A DNA stretch of 64,000 nucleotides. Source: Nocardioides sp. 503 (GTDB lineage: Bacteria > Actinomycetota > Actinomycetes > Propionibacteriales > Nocardioidaceae). The stretch lies in contig NZ_SPUI01000004.1 in the NCBI RefSeq assembly GCF_004522095.1, positions 1-64,000 on the forward strand, written 5' to 3'. Made by a program: the position numbers and the translations under genes. Position 1 is the stretch's first letter; the number at the start of each line of letters is the position of its first letter. Below are positions 52,448 through 62,592 of this stretch, in pieces. Below the pieces are notes generated by a model that saw only the letters and a program-made list of their open reading frames with translations, was not told the origin of the DNA and did no database searches.

Positions 52448-53359
52448 GTGATGACCCTCGACCAGGTCCGCGTGTTCGTGGCCGTCGCGGAGGAGCTGCA
52501 CTTCGGACGGGCCGCCGAACGGCTGCAGATGACCCAGCCTCCCCTGTCGCGCCAGATCCAGCGACTCGAGAAGGCGGTGGGCGCCAAGCTGCTCGAGCGC
52601 GACAACCGCCGCGTCGCGCTGACCGGCGCCGGCGCGGCGTTCCTCATCGAGGCCTACCGGATGCTGAACCTCGTCGAGAGCTCGGGCGACCTGGCCCGCC
52701 GCGTCGACGCGGGCGCCGCCGGCGTCGTGCGGCTCGGCTTCACCGCGGTCTCCGCGATCGCCGTGCTCGGACCGCTCCTGCGCCGGCTGACCGCCGAGCT
52801 GCCCGACGTCGAGGTGCGCCTCTCCGAGCGGGTCACCCTGGCGCAGGTCGACGGCATCCGCCGGGGCGAGCTCGACATCGGACTGGCCCGGCCGCCGTTC
52901 GACACCACCCTGCTCTCGTCGCGCGTCGTGGTGCGCGAGCCCCTGATGGCCGTCCTGCCCGAGGCCCATCCCCTGGCCGGTCTCGACCGGCCGCTCACCC
53001 CGCAGGACTTCGACGGTGAGGCGGTCATCGGCTACCACCCCGAGCAGTCGCGCTACTTCGCCGAGCTGGCCGTGCGCTTCCTCGCCAACGCCCACCCGCG
53101 CATCGAGCAGCGTGTCCACCAGGTCCTGACCGCGATCCTGCTCGCCGCCGCCGAGCGAGGTCTGGCGTTCGCACCGGCCTCGGCCGCCTCGCTGCACGTC
53201 GAGGGCGTGGTGTTCCGCGAGCTCGCGAGCGGCGGCGGCGACACCCGTCTCGACGCCGACCCCGAGCGCCCCGTCGAGCTGCACGCGATCTGGTCGCGGC
53301 GCGGCGTCTCCCCCGTCGTACGACGGGTGCTGGACGCCATCGACCCGGCGGCGCCGTGA
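52448..53359 (+). CDS. LysR-family transcriptional regulator
   Basis: 303 residues: N-terminal helix-turn-helix (MTLDQVRVFVAVAEELHFGRAAERL, QPPLSRQIQRLE) and a periplasmic-binding-like effector domain (VRLGFTAVSAIAVLGPLLRRL onward). GTG 52448 or ATG 52451. It sits between the tctC operon and the kdgD operon, each preceded by a near-identical box, so it probably switches on uptake and catabolism together in response to an aldarate or pathway intermediate. Confidence 0.92.
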   Translation: MMTLDQVRVFVAVAEELHFGRAAERLQMTQPPLSRQIQRLEKAVGAKLLERDNRRVALTGAGAAFLIEAYRMLNLVESSGDLARRVDAGAAGVVRLGFTAVSAIAVLGPLLRRLTAELPDVEVRLSERVTLAQVDGIRRGELDIGLARPPFDTTLLSSRVVVREPLMAVLPEAHPLAGLDRPLTPQDFDGEAVIGYHPEQSRYFAELAVRFLANAHPRIEQRVHQVLTAILLAAAERGLAFAPASAASLHVEGVVFRELASGGGDTRLDADPERPVELHAIWSRRGVSPVVRRVLDAIDPAAP

Positions 53360-53372
53360 GCCGCCCGACGTG

Positions 53373-53389
53373 GATGCCCTCCGGGCATC
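53373..53389. terminator. Short perfect hairpin after lysR
   Basis: GATGCCC-TCC-GGGCATC, 7-pair stem with 3-base loop, 13 bases after the lysR stop. It could end the lysR transcript, but its GATGCCC/GGGCATC arms are also the arms of the LysR dyad, so it may be an additional regulator site. Confidence 0.5.
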
Positions 53390-53401
53390 GCTGAATGCAA
53401 A

Positions 53402-53438
53402 AACGGGCTTGGACAGGCATCGTCGGACTTCCTAGCGT
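53402..53438 (+). promoter_or_regulatory. Promoter and LysR box of the kdgD operon
   Basis: TTGGAC (53409-53414) and TAGCGT (53433-53438) with an 18-base spacer. The surrounding 21 bases (53402-53422) equal the tctC promoter box in 20 positions, in inverted orientation. The dyad half-sites ATGC...GCAT keep the same spacing at both sites. Confidence 0.75.
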
Positions 53439-53474
53439 GGTGGTCGTCACTCCCCCCGCGACGAAGGAACCTCT

Positions 53475-54389
53475 GTGACCGACTACAGCCCCACCGACCT
53501 GGCCGCCCAGCTCAAGAGCGGCCTCCTCTCCTTCCCGGTCACGCACTTCACCGACGACCTCGAGCTCGACGAGGGCGGCTACCGCAAGCACGTGGCCTGG
53601 CTCTCCGAGCACCCGGTCGCGGGCCTGTTCGCCGCGGGCGGGACCGGCGAGGGCTTCTCGCTGACGTTCGAGGAGACCGACCGCGTGGTCCGCGCGGCCG
53701 TGGCCGAGGTCAACGGCTCCGTGCCGGTGCTCGCGCCCGCCACGGGCAGCACGCTCAACGCGATCGCCCAGGCGAAGGCCGCGGAGGCCGCGGGCGCCGA
53801 CGGCCTGCTGCTGATGCCGCCGTACCTCACCGAGGCCAGCCAGGCCGGCCTGGTCGAGCACGTCAGCCGGGTCTGCGCGGCCACCGGTCTCGGCGTCGTC
53901 GTCTACAGCCGGGCCAACGCGGTCCTCAACGACGTGTCCGTCGCGGCGATCGCCGACCGCAACCCGACCCTGATCGGCTTCAAGGACGGCGTGGGCAGCA
54001 TCGAGCAGATGACCCGCACCTACGCCCGCGTCGGCGACCGGCTGATCTACGTCGGCGGCCTGCCCACCGCGGAGACCTTCGCGCTGCCGCTGCTGCAGCT
54101 CGGCGTGAGCACCTACTCCTCAGCGCTCTTCAACTTCGCGCCCGCCTGGGCCATCGAGTTCTACGACGCCGTGCGCGCCCAGGACCGCGACGAGGTCTAC
54201 CGTCGTCTCAACGACTTCGTGCTGCCCTACCTCGACATCCGCGACCGCACCGCCGGCTACGCCGTCTCGATCGTCAAGGGCGGGCTCACGGCCATCGGCC
54301 GCCCGGCCGGCCCGGTCCGCCCGCCGCTCGTGGACCTGCGCGAGGACGAGGTCGCCGAGCTCGGCGAGCTGATCGCCCGCATCTCCTGA
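53475..54389 (+). CDS. kdgD: 5-dehydro-4-deoxyglucarate dehydratase
   Basis: 304-residue TIM barrel of the DHDPS/NAL superfamily. Schiff-base lysine K170 in LIGFKDG and tyrosine Y144 in VVVYSRAN are present, and [10 protein letters not shown] replaces the GTTGE of DapA, as in KdgD proteins. It converts 5-dehydro-4-deoxyglucarate to 2,5-dioxopentanoate (2-oxoglutarate semialdehyde), water and CO2. GTG start with GAAGGA about 8 bases upstream. The semialdehyde dehydrogenase follows 32 bases downstream and glucarate dehydratase after that, completing the pathway. Confidence 0.92.
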   Translation: MTDYSPTDLAAQLKSGLLSFPVTHFTDDLELDEGGYRKHVAWLSEHPVAGLFAAGGTGEGFSLTFEETDRVVRAAVAEVNGSVPVLAPATGSTLNAIAQAKAAEAAGADGLLLMPPYLTEASQAGLVEHVSRVCAATGLGVVVYSRANAVLNDVSVAAIADRNPTLIGFKDGVGSIEQMTRTYARVGDRLIYVGGLPTAETFALPLLQLGVSTYSSALFNFAPAWAIEFYDAVRAQDRDEVYRRLNDFVLPYLDIRDRTAGYAVSIVKGGLTAIGRPAGPVRPPLVDLREDEVAELGELIARIS

Positions 54390-54421
54390 TCGCCCACCGC
54401 ACGACCTCCCGAGAGGACGAC

Positions 54422-55909
54422 ATGACTGAGCCCCGCTCGATCATCGCCGGCGTCGACGCCGACCAGCCCGACGTCGCCGCCGCCACCACGGCCGCCGCCG
54501 AGGCGTTCGCCGGCTACCGCGCCACCACCCCCGAGCAGCGCGCCGCCTTCCTCGAGACGGTCGCGGCCGAGATCGAGGCCGACAAGGACGCGATCATCGA
54601 GGCGGCCGTCGCCGAGAGCCACCTCCCGGTGGGACGCATCACGGGCGAGGTCGGGCGCACCACCGGCCAGCTCCGCCTCTTCGCGGGTGTGGCCCGTCGC
54701 GGCGACCACCTCGGCGTGCGCATCGACCCCGCCCTGCCCGAGCGCGCTCCCCTGCCGCGCGCCGACATCCGTCAGCGCCAGGTCCCGCTGGGCCCGGTGG
54801 CGGTCTTCGGTGCCAGCAACTTCCCGCTCGCCTTCTCCACCGCCGGTGGCGACACCGCCTCCGCACTCGCCGCCGGCTGCCCCGTCGTGGTGAAGGGCCA
54901 CCCGGCCCACCCGCGCGCCGGCTACCTCGTCGCGCAGGCCGTCGGCCGCGCGGTCGCGTCCTGCGGTCTGCCTGCGGGCACGTTCTCCTTCCTGCTAGGC
55001 CCCGGCTACGAGCTGGGCGAGGCGCTGGTCACCGACCCGCGCATCAAGGCCGTGGGCTTCACGGGCTCGCGCGGCGGGGGGCTCGCGCTGGTCGCCGCTG
55101 CGGCCGCCCGTCCCGAGCCGATCCCGGTCTACGCCGAGATGTCCTCGATCAACCCCGTGGTGGTCCTCCCCGGCGCGCTGGGCGGCGACGTCACCGAGCT
55201 CGCGGCGGCGTACGTCGGATCGCTCACGCTGGGTGCCGGCCAGTTCTGCACCAACCCCGGCCTGCTCTTCCTGCCGGCCGGCCCCGACGGCGACGCGTTC
55301 CTGACGGCCGCCGGCGAGGCGGTCGCCCAGGCCAGCGGCACGGTCATGCTCACCCCCGGCATCGCCGAGGCCTACCGCTCCGGCACCGACGCGCTGCGCA
55401 GCGCCGGCGGCGTGCGCGTCGTCGCCCAGGGTGACGACGCCGGCACCGACGCGCCGGCGCCCCAGCTCGTGGAGGCCACGACGCTCGCCGGGCCGGTCAT
55501 CGACGAGGTGTTCGGCTACTCCGGCGTGGTCGTCCGCTTCGACGACGCCGCCGACCTGCTGCCCCACCTGGAGCGGCTCGAGGGCCAGCTCACGGCCACC
55601 GTGCACGCGACCGACACCGACGCCGAGGCCGCCCGTGCGCTGCTGCCGGTGCTCGAGCTCAAGGTCGGCCGGATCCTCTTCAACGGCTGGCCGACCGGCG
55701 TCGAGGTGGGCCACGCCATGGTCCACGGCGGCCCGTTCCCCGCGACGTCCGACTCCCGCACCACCTCGGTCGGCAGCCTGGCGATCGAGCGGTTCCAGCG
55801 CCCGGTGGCCTACCAGGACGTCCCGGACTCGGTGCTGCCCGAGGCCGTCCGCGACGACAACCCGTGGGGCCTGGTGCGCCTGGTCGACGGCGACCTCCGG
55901 CTGCCATGA
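54422..55909 (+). CDS. 2-oxoglutarate semialdehyde (2,5-dioxopentanoate) dehydrogenase
   Basis: 495-residue NAD(P)-dependent aldehyde dehydrogenase. Catalytic cysteine in [10 protein letters not shown], general-base glutamate in [11 protein letters not shown], cofactor loop GFTGSRGGG, and [16 protein letters not shown]. These variants match the KGSADH group found beside kdgD. It oxidises the product of KdgD to 2-oxoglutarate, delivering aldaric-acid carbon to the TCA cycle. Same operon as kdgD and the second glucarate dehydratase. Confidence 0.9.
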   Translation: MTEPRSIIAGVDADQPDVAAATTAAAEAFAGYRATTPEQRAAFLETVAAEIEADKDAIIEAAVAESHLPVGRITGEVGRTTGQLRLFAGVARRGDHLGVRIDPALPERAPLPRADIRQRQVPLGPVAVFGASNFPLAFSTAGGDTASALAAGCPVVVKGHPAHPRAGYLVAQAVGRAVASCGLPAGTFSFLLGPGYELGEALVTDPRIKAVGFTGSRGGGLALVAAAAARPEPIPVYAEMSSINPVVVLPGALGGDVTELAAAYVGSLTLGAGQFCTNPGLLFLPAGPDGDAFLTAAGEAVAQASGTVMLTPGIAEAYRSGTDALRSAGGVRVVAQGDDAGTDAPAPQLVEATTLAGPVIDEVFGYSGVVVRFDDAADLLPHLERLEGQLTATVHATDTDAEAARALLPVLELKVGRILFNGWPTGVEVGHAMVHGGPFPATSDSRTTSVGSLAIERFQRPVAYQDVPDSVLPEAVRDDNPWGLVRLVDGDLRLP

Positions 55910-55973
55910 GATTCACCCCACAGAGTTCTTCTCCTCCGCTGCGCTCCCCCGAACAACTCTGCGGGGGCCCCGA
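55907..55973 (+). repeat. Intercistronic repeat, copy 3 (stop-to-start element)
   Basis: Starts with the stop of the aldehyde dehydrogenase (TGAGATTCACCCCACAGAG) and ends CGGGGGCCCCGA directly before the glucarate dehydratase ATG. Arms CAGAGTT and AACTCTG can pair around a loop containing CTCCTCCGCTGCGCTCCCCC. It closely matches 30530-30599 read on the minus strand. Confidence 0.75.
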
Positions 55974-57299
55974 ATGAGCGTCACGATCGCGCAGGTCGAG
56001 GTCGTCCCCGTCGCGGGCCACGACTCGATGCTGCTCAACCTCAGCGGCGCGCACGCGCCGTACTTCACGCGCAACCTCGTGATCGTCACCGACAGCGAGG
56101 GCCGCGAGGGGCTGGGCGAGGTGCCCGGCGGCGATGCGATCCGGTCGACCGTCGTCGACGCGGCCGAGCTCCTCGTGGGCCGGCCGGTGGCGACGTACCG
56201 CTCGCTGCTGCGGGAGGTCGCCCGGCGCTTCGCCGACCGCGACTCCGGCGGACGGGGGCTCCAGACCTTCGACCTGCGCACCACCGTGCACGCCGTGACC
56301 GCGGTGGAGTCTGCGCTGCTCGACCTGACCGGCCAGGAGCAGGGCGTGCCGGTGGCCGAGCTGCTCGGCGACGGCCAACAGCGCACGCACGTGCCGATGC
56401 TGGGCTACCTCTTCTACGTCGGCGACCCCGACGCCACCGACCTGCCCTACCTGCGCGAGCCCGACGGCGCCGACGACTGGGAGCGGCTGCGCCGCGAGCA
56501 GGCGCTCACCCCCGAGGCCGTCGTCCGGCTGGCCGAGGCCACGCAGGAGCGCTACGGCTTCACCGACTTCAAGCTCAAGGGCGGCGTGCTGCCCGGCGAG
56601 GAGGAGGTGGCGGCGGTCACGGCCCTGCACGAGCGCTTCCCGGACGCGCGGATCACGCTGGACCCCAACGGCGGCTGGCTGCTCGCCGACGCCGTGCGGC
56701 TGCTGAAGGGCCAGGACCACGTCCTGGCCTACGCCGAGGACCCGTGCGGCGCCGAGGGCGGCTACTCGGGTCGCGAGGTGATGGCGGAGTTCAAGCGCGC
56801 CACGGGCCTGCGCACCGCCACCAACATGATCGCCACCGACTGGCGCCAGCTGGCGCACGCGATCCGCACCGACGCCGTCGACATCCCGCTCGCCGACCCG
56901 CACTTCTGGACGATGGCGGGCTCGGTGCGCGTCGCGCAGCTGTGCCACGACTTCGGCCTCACCTGGGGCTCGCACTCCAACAACCACTTCGACGTCTCCC
57001 TGGCGATGTTCACCCAGGTCGGCGCCGCCGCCCCCGGCGAGATCACCGCCCTGGACACGCACTGGATCTGGCAGGACGGCCAGGGCCTCACCCAGGAGCC
57101 GCCGCAGATCCGCGACGGCGCGATCGAGGTGCCGACGACGCCGGGCCTCGGCGTCCGGCTCGACCGCGACAAGGTCGCCGCCGCCCACGAGCTCTACCGC
57201 GAGCACGGCCTCGGGGCGCGCGACGACGGGATCGCGATGCAGTACCTCGTGCCGGGCTGGACCTTCGACCCCAAGCGGCCCTGCCTCGTGCGCGCATGA
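55974..57299 (+). CDS. gudD: Glucarate dehydratase, copy 2
   Basis: 441 residues, close to the size of E. coli GudD. KxK in [11 protein letters not shown], ligands in LDPNGGW and [36 protein letters not shown] and catalytic His in [11 protein letters not shown], all as in bona fide glucarate dehydratases. Converts D-glucarate to 5-dehydro-4-deoxyglucarate for KdgD. It follows the intercistronic repeat and overlaps the downstream 2-hydroxyacid dehydrogenase (ATGA). More canonical than the 47535 copy. Confidence 0.93.
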   Translation: MSVTIAQVEVVPVAGHDSMLLNLSGAHAPYFTRNLVIVTDSEGREGLGEVPGGDAIRSTVVDAAELLVGRPVATYRSLLREVARRFADRDSGGRGLQTFDLRTTVHAVTAVESALLDLTGQEQGVPVAELLGDGQQRTHVPMLGYLFYVGDPDATDLPYLREPDGADDWERLRREQALTPEAVVRLAEATQERYGFTDFKLKGGVLPGEEEVAAVTALHERFPDARITLDPNGGWLLADAVRLLKGQDHVLAYAEDPCGAEGGYSGREVMAEFKRATGLRTATNMIATDWRQLAHAIRTDAVDIPLADPHFWTMAGSVRVAQLCHDFGLTWGSHSNNHFDVSLAMFTQVGAAAPGEITALDTHWIWQDGQGLTQEPPQIRDGAIEVPTTPGLGVRLDRDKVAAAHELYREHGLGARDDGIAMQYLVPGWTFDPKRPCLVRA

Positions 57300-58264
57300 C
57301 GCGCGTGCTTCAGGTCGGCGCGCTCAAGCCCGCCCTGGCCGAGCAGCTCGCGGCGACGTACGACGCCGGCGTGCTGCCCACGGCGGCGGCCGAGCGCGAG
57401 GCCTACCTGGCTGAGCACGGCGGCCAGGTGACGGCGGTGGTGACCTCGGGTCGGTTCGGCGTGGACCGGGCGCTGATGGACCGGCTGCCGGCCCTGGGCG
57501 CCGTCGTGAGCTTCGGCGTCGGCTACGACACCACCGACGTCGCGGCCGCCGTGGAGCGCGGGATCGCGGTCTCCCACACCCCCGACGTGCTGACCGACTG
57601 CGTGGCCGACACCGCCGTGGGCCTGGCGATCGACGCCATGCGCGGGCTGTCCGCCGCGGACCGGTACGTCCGTCGCGGCGCGTGGCCCACCGACGGCGAC
57701 TACCCGCTGACCCGCCGGATCTCCGGCGCCCGCGTCGGCATCCTCGGGCTGGGCCGGATCGGCCTCGCCATCGCGCGGCGGCTCGAGGGGTTCGGCTGCG
57801 CGATCAGCTACCACTCGCGGCACGAGCTCGACGGCTCGCCATACCCCTACCTGGCGACGCCGGTCGCCCTCGCCGAGGCCGTCGACCTGCTGGTGGTGGC
57901 CACCTCGGGCGGGCCGGCGTCGACGCACCTGGTCGACCGCGCCGTGCTGGAGGCGCTGGGCAGCGACGGGTTCGTGGTCAACGTCGCCCGCGGATCGGTC
58001 GTCGACGAGGATGCTCTCGTGGACCTTCTCCTCTCCGGCCGTCTGGCCGGCGCCGGGCTCGACGTCTTCGCCGACGAGCCGCACGTGCCCCAGGCCCTGC
58101 TCGACCTGGACAACGTGGTGCTGCTGCCGCACCTGGCCAGCGGCACCGTCGAGACCCGGGCCGCCATGGTCCGGCTGACGCTCGACAACCTCGAGAGCTG
58201 GATGGCGCGCGGGGAGCTCCTCACGCCCGTGCCGGAGCTGCTCGCCCCCACCACGCGCGGGTGA
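57296..58264 (+). CDS. D-2-hydroxyacid dehydrogenase (glyoxylate/hydroxypyruvate reductase type)
   Basis: 322 residues. NAD(P) motif [20 protein letters not shown], catalytic arginine in [10 protein letters not shown], glutamate in VFADEPHVP and histidine in LLPHLASGT. Members reduce glyoxylate, hydroxypyruvate or tartronate semialdehyde. In this operon it may handle tartronate semialdehyde or glyoxylate formed from sugar acids, but no tartronate-forming aldolase is seen. ATG overlaps the gudD stop, and its own stop overlaps the TauE gene. Confidence 0.9.
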   Translation: MTRVLQVGALKPALAEQLAATYDAGVLPTAAAEREAYLAEHGGQVTAVVTSGRFGVDRALMDRLPALGAVVSFGVGYDTTDVAAAVERGIAVSHTPDVLTDCVADTAVGLAIDAMRGLSAADRYVRRGAWPTDGDYPLTRRISGARVGILGLGRIGLAIARRLEGFGCAISYHSRHELDGSPYPYLATPVALAEAVDLLVVATSGGPASTHLVDRAVLEALGSDGFVVNVARGSVVDEDALVDLLLSGRLAGAGLDVFADEPHVPQALLDLDNVVLLPHLASGTVETRAAMVRLTLDNLESWMARGELLTPVPELLAPTTRG

Positions 58265-59016
58265 GCACCGGCGAGGCGCTGCTCGTCGCGCTCGCCGGGG
58301 TCGGGGCCGGGCTGACCGGGTCCGTCGCCGGGCTGGCGTCGCTGATCAGCTATCCCGCGCTGCTGGCCACCGGCCTGCCGCCGCTGGCAGCCAACGTCAC
58401 CAACACCACCTCCATGCTGGGCAACGCGGTCGGCACCACGATCGGCTCGCGGCGCGAGCTGGTCGGGCAGTGGCGGCGCCTGCGCACGCTGATGGTCCTG
58501 TGCGGCGCCGGGGGCTCGGTGGGCGCCACGCTCCTGCTGGTCACGGACCCGTCGGTCTTCGAGGCGGTCGTGCCGTGGCTGGTCGCGCTGGGCGCGCTGC
58601 TGCTGCTGTTCGGCGACCGGCTGCGGGCCTGGTCGCTCGCCCGGCGCAAGGAGCCCACGGCCGCCAGCCGGTGGCGCGGCCACCTCGTGGTCGCCTCGAT
58701 CGGAGTCTACGGCGGCTACTTCGGCGCGGGCGCCGGCATCATCATGCTGGCCGCGCTGGCGCTGCGCACGACCGAGCCGCTGGCGATCACCAACGCCGTC
58801 AAGAACGTCACCACCAGCACCGCCAACCTCGTCGCCGCGATCGCCTACATGGTCGTGGCGCCCGTCGACTGGGCCGCCGCGGCCGCGCTCGCCAGCGGCT
58901 CGCTGGTCGGCGGCTGGATCGGCCCGCAGCTCGTGCGGGTGCTCCCCGAGAAGCCGCTGCGGATCGGCATCGGGTTCGCCGGCCTCGGGCTCGCCACCTA
59001 CCTGCTCCTGGGCTGA
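58261..59016 (+). CDS. TauE/SafE-family membrane permease
   Basis: 251 residues with seven or eight helices; half-repeat signatures GVGAGLTGSVAGLASLISYPALLATGLPP and GVYGGYFGAGAGIIMLAAL with KNVTTSTAN. Family members carry sulfonates or small organic acids. GTG overlaps the dehydrogenase stop (GTGA). As the last gene of the sugar-acid operon it may export or import an organic acid (inference). Confidence 0.9.
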   Translation: MSTGEALLVALAGVGAGLTGSVAGLASLISYPALLATGLPPLAANVTNTTSMLGNAVGTTIGSRRELVGQWRRLRTLMVLCGAGGSVGATLLLVTDPSVFEAVVPWLVALGALLLLFGDRLRAWSLARRKEPTAASRWRGHLVVASIGVYGGYFGAGAGIIMLAALALRTTEPLAITNAVKNVTTSTANLVAAIAYMVVAPVDWAAAAALASGSLVGGWIGPQLVRVLPEKPLRIGIGFAGLGLATYLLLG

Positions 59017-59022
59017 GCCTCC

Positions 59023-59078
59023 TGACAATTGTCACGACGCACCCGTGACGCGCAGGCGAGGCGACGGGGCCCCGTCGC
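59023..59078. promoter_or_regulatory. Palindromes in the ABC-transporter promoter
   Basis: Three dyads lie in the 77-base gap: TGACAATTGTCA (59023-59034), GTCACG...CGTGAC (59031-59049) and the perfect 18-mer GCGACGGGGCCCCGTCGC (59061-59078). The latter is 15 bases before the transporter ATG. They are candidates for the binding sites of the LuxR-type regulator at 61974. Confidence 0.6.
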
Positions 59079-59093
59079 GACCACGCTGGAGGC

Positions 59094-60037
<944 letters not shown>

Positions 60038-60041
<4 letters not shown>

Positions 60042-60835
60042 GCCTCACCACTCCCCCTCGCACCGGCCCCGCCATCACGGACCGACGCGTCCCGCCGCTC
60101 GGCGGCTTCAACACCACCGTGCTGGGCCTGGAGCTGCGGCGCATGCTCCGCAACCGGCGCACGCTCTTCTTCGCCCTGGTCTTCCCGGCGGCGCTGTTCC
60201 TCTCCTTCGGCAGCCAGTCCGACTGGGACCACAGCGTCGGCAACGGCAACGTCGCCGCCTACGTCATGGTCTCCATGGCCCTCTACGGCGCCGCGCTGAT
60301 CGCCGCCGCCGGCGGCGCGACGGTCGCCACCGAGCGGGCCCTGGGCTGGTCGCGCCAGCTGCGGTTGACGCCGTTGCACCCGGCGGCGTACGTCGTGACG
60401 AAGGCGCTGGTCGCGCTGGCGCTCGGCGCGGTCGCCATCACCACGGTCAACCTGGTGGGCGTCGCGCAGGGCAAGCCGTCGATGGCGCTCGGCACCTGGG
60501 TCGCCTGCGGCGCCCTGACCCTGCTGTGCGTGCTGGTGTTCGCGGCGCTCGGCGTCTTCGTCGGCTACCTCGTGCCCGGCGAGAACGCCATGCAGGTGCT
60601 CGGCCCCGGCCTGGCGATCCTCGCCTTCCTCGGCAACGTGTTCATCCCCATGGACGAGGGCTCGGTCGTCTACAAGATCGCCGAGTGGACCCCGATGTTC
60701 GGCGTCGCGGAGATCAGCCGCGCCCCGCTGACGGGCGACCTGGCCTGGGGCGCGGTGCCCAACGCGGTCGGCTGGCTGGTGATCTTCGTGGTCGGGGCGG
60801 CGTGGCGCATGAGCCGCGACACCGCGCGGGTCTGA
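60038..60835 (+). CDS. ABC-2 type permease
   Basis: 265 residues with six membrane helices; ELRRMLRNRRTLFFALVFPAALFL opens the first, and VGYLVPGENAMQVLGPGLAILAFLGNVFIPM forms the conserved ABC-2 region. ATG overlaps the ATPase stop (ATGA). Forms an exporter with the upstream ATPase. Confidence 0.92.
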
Positions 60836-60846
60836 GCGGCACTACG

Positions 60847-61977
60847 GTGACGAGCGTGAGCAGCACGACCGAGCCGGCGCCCCCGGGCTCCCACATCGGG
60901 CGGGCGGCTCCGTTCTTCGCCGGCATCTGGCTCTTCTTCCTGCTCGAGCCGCTGACCGAGGCCTGGGACCACCGCGACGAGCTGCGGGGCATGCTGGGCA
61001 TCCTCACCACCCTGGTCTTCGCCTTGGTCTACCTCGCCCTGTGGCTGGGCGCCCGTGACGGCCGCGAGATGCGCGGGCGTCCGGGGCTGTCGCGGGCGCT
61101 GGTCTACCTCGGGGCGCTGATGATCCTGGGGGTGGCGATGGTCGCCCTCATCGGGCCGATTGGCGCCGCCTGCTCACCGTTCATCGCGGTCGGCGCGATC
61201 ATGGTCCTGCCCCTGCGCCAGGCGGCGCCGGTCGTGGGCGCCCTCGTCGTGGCCGACCTCGTGCTCTTCCACGTCACCGACGCCGGCAGCCCGGCCGGGC
61301 TGCTGTTCGGCCTGCTCGCCGCGTCGGTGGCCGTGCTCGGCGTGCGCACCGTCGTCTCGCGCAACTACGAGCTCCTGCGCGCCCAGGAGGAGAACGCCCG
61401 CCTCGCCGTCGACCACGAGCGCAGCCGCTTCGCCCGCGACCTCCACGACATCCTGGGCCACTCGCTGACCGTGATCACCGTCAAGGCCGAGCTCGCCGGC
61501 CGCCTGCTCCAGGACGACTCGCCCGCCGCCACCGACCGGGCCCGCGCGGAGGTCGCCGACCTCGAGCGCCTCAGCCGCGACGCGCTCGCCGACGTACGGC
61601 GTGCGGTGACGGGCTACCGCGACGTCACCCTCCCCGGCGAGCTCAGCCGCGCGCGCATGGTGCTCGAGGCGGCCGGCATCGACGCGGTGCTCCCCGGCTC
61701 CGTCGACGACGTGCCGACCGACGCCCGCGAGCTCTTCGCGTGGACCGTGCGCGAGGGCGTCACCAACGTCGTGCGCCACTCCGGCGCCCGCACCTGCGAG
61801 GTCCGGCTCTCCGCCACCGGCGCCGAGGTGCGCGACGACGGCGCGGGCGACGGCCCGGCCGCCGACGGCCCGGGCTCGGGACTGCTCGGCCTGCGCGAGC
61901 GCGCCGCCGCGATCGGCGCGACCGTCGAGACCCGCCGCCTCTCCCCCGGCTTCTCGCTCCAGGTGGTGCTGGCATGA
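60847..61977 (+). CDS. Sensor histidine kinase, DesK/NarL type
   Basis: 376 residues (or 373 from GTG 60856). Five to six membrane helices, then FARDLHDILGHSLTVITVKAELAGRLL (HisKA_3) and an ATPase domain with TVREGVTNVVRHSGA and GLLGLRERAAAIGA. Layout and its place behind an ABC-2 transporter are those of DesK-DesR-like systems that sense membrane state or envelope stress. The stop overlaps the regulator start. Confidence 0.92.
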   Translation: MTSVSSTTEPAPPGSHIGRAAPFFAGIWLFFLLEPLTEAWDHRDELRGMLGILTTLVFALVYLALWLGARDGREMRGRPGLSRALVYLGALMILGVAMVALIGPIGAACSPFIAVGAIMVLPLRQAAPVVGALVVADLVLFHVTDAGSPAGLLFGLLAASVAVLGVRTVVSRNYELLRAQEENARLAVDHERSRFARDLHDILGHSLTVITVKAELAGRLLQDDSPAATDRARAEVADLERLSRDALADVRRAVTGYRDVTLPGELSRARMVLEAAGIDAVLPGSVDDVPTDARELFAWTVREGVTNVVRHSGARTCEVRLSATGAEVRDDGAGDGPAADGPGSGLLGLRERAAAIGATVETRRLSPGFSLQVVLA

Positions 61978-62588
61978 GCGCGACGATCCGGCTCCTCCTC
62001 GCCGACGACCAGGCCCTCGTGCGCGGCGCGCTGTCCGCCCTGCTCGGGCTCGAGCCCGACCTCGAGGTCGTCGCCGAGGTCGGCGCCGGCGACGAGGTCG
62101 TCCCGGCCGCCCTCGAGCACCGCCCCGACGTCGCCGTGCTCGACGTCGAGATGCCGCGCATGGACGGCATCGCCGCCACCGCCGCCCTGCGCATCGCGCT
62201 GCCCAGCACCCGGGTGCTCGTGGTGACGACGTTCGGCCGACCGGGCTACCTGCGCCGCGCGATGCAGGCCGGCGCGTCCGGGTTCGTCGTCAAGGACACC
62301 CCCGCGGCACAGCTCGCCGACGCCGTACGCCGGGTGCACGCCGGCCTCCGCGTCGTCGACCCCACCCTCGCCGCCGACAGCCTCGCTGCCGGCGAGTCAC
62401 CGCTCAGCCGCCGCGAGGCCGAGGTGCTCCGCGCCTCCCGCGGCGGCGCACCCGTCGCGGCCGTCGCCCGCCAGCTCCACCTCTCCGAGGGCACCGTCCG
62501 CAACCACCTGTCCGGAGCGATCGGCAAGACGCTGGCCGCCAACCGCACCGAGGCCGTCCGCATCGCCGACGACAACGGCTGGCTCTGA
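61974..62588 (+). CDS. Response regulator, NarL/LuxR (DesR-like)
   Basis: 204 residues: receiver with LADDQALVRGALSALL, phosphoacceptor in VAVLDVEMPRMDG, TTFGRPGYLRRAMQ, VKDTPAAQLA; LuxR helix-turn-helix LSRREAEVLRASRGGAPVAAVA... EGTVRNHLSGAIGK. ATG overlaps the kinase stop. Likely regulates the upstream ABC transporter through the palindromes at 59023-59078. Confidence 0.93.
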   Translation: MSATIRLLLADDQALVRGALSALLGLEPDLEVVAEVGAGDEVVPAALEHRPDVAVLDVEMPRMDGIAATAALRIALPSTRVLVVTTFGRPGYLRRAMQAGASGFVVKDTPAAQLADAVRRVHAGLRVVDPTLAADSLAAGESPLSRREAEVLRASRGGAPVAAVARQLHLSEGTVRNHLSGAIGKTLAANRTEAVRIADDNGWL

Positions 62589-62592
62589 GCGG

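Noticed and set aside
53475..54389. Dihydrodipicolinate synthase (dapA)
   Set aside because: The GGTGEG motif, and the neighbours semialdehyde dehydrogenase and glucarate dehydratase, identify 5-dehydro-4-deoxyglucarate dehydratase.
57296..58264. Phosphoglycerate dehydrogenase (serA)
   Set aside because: At 322 residues it lacks the C-terminal ACT and intervening domains and sits in a sugar-acid operon.
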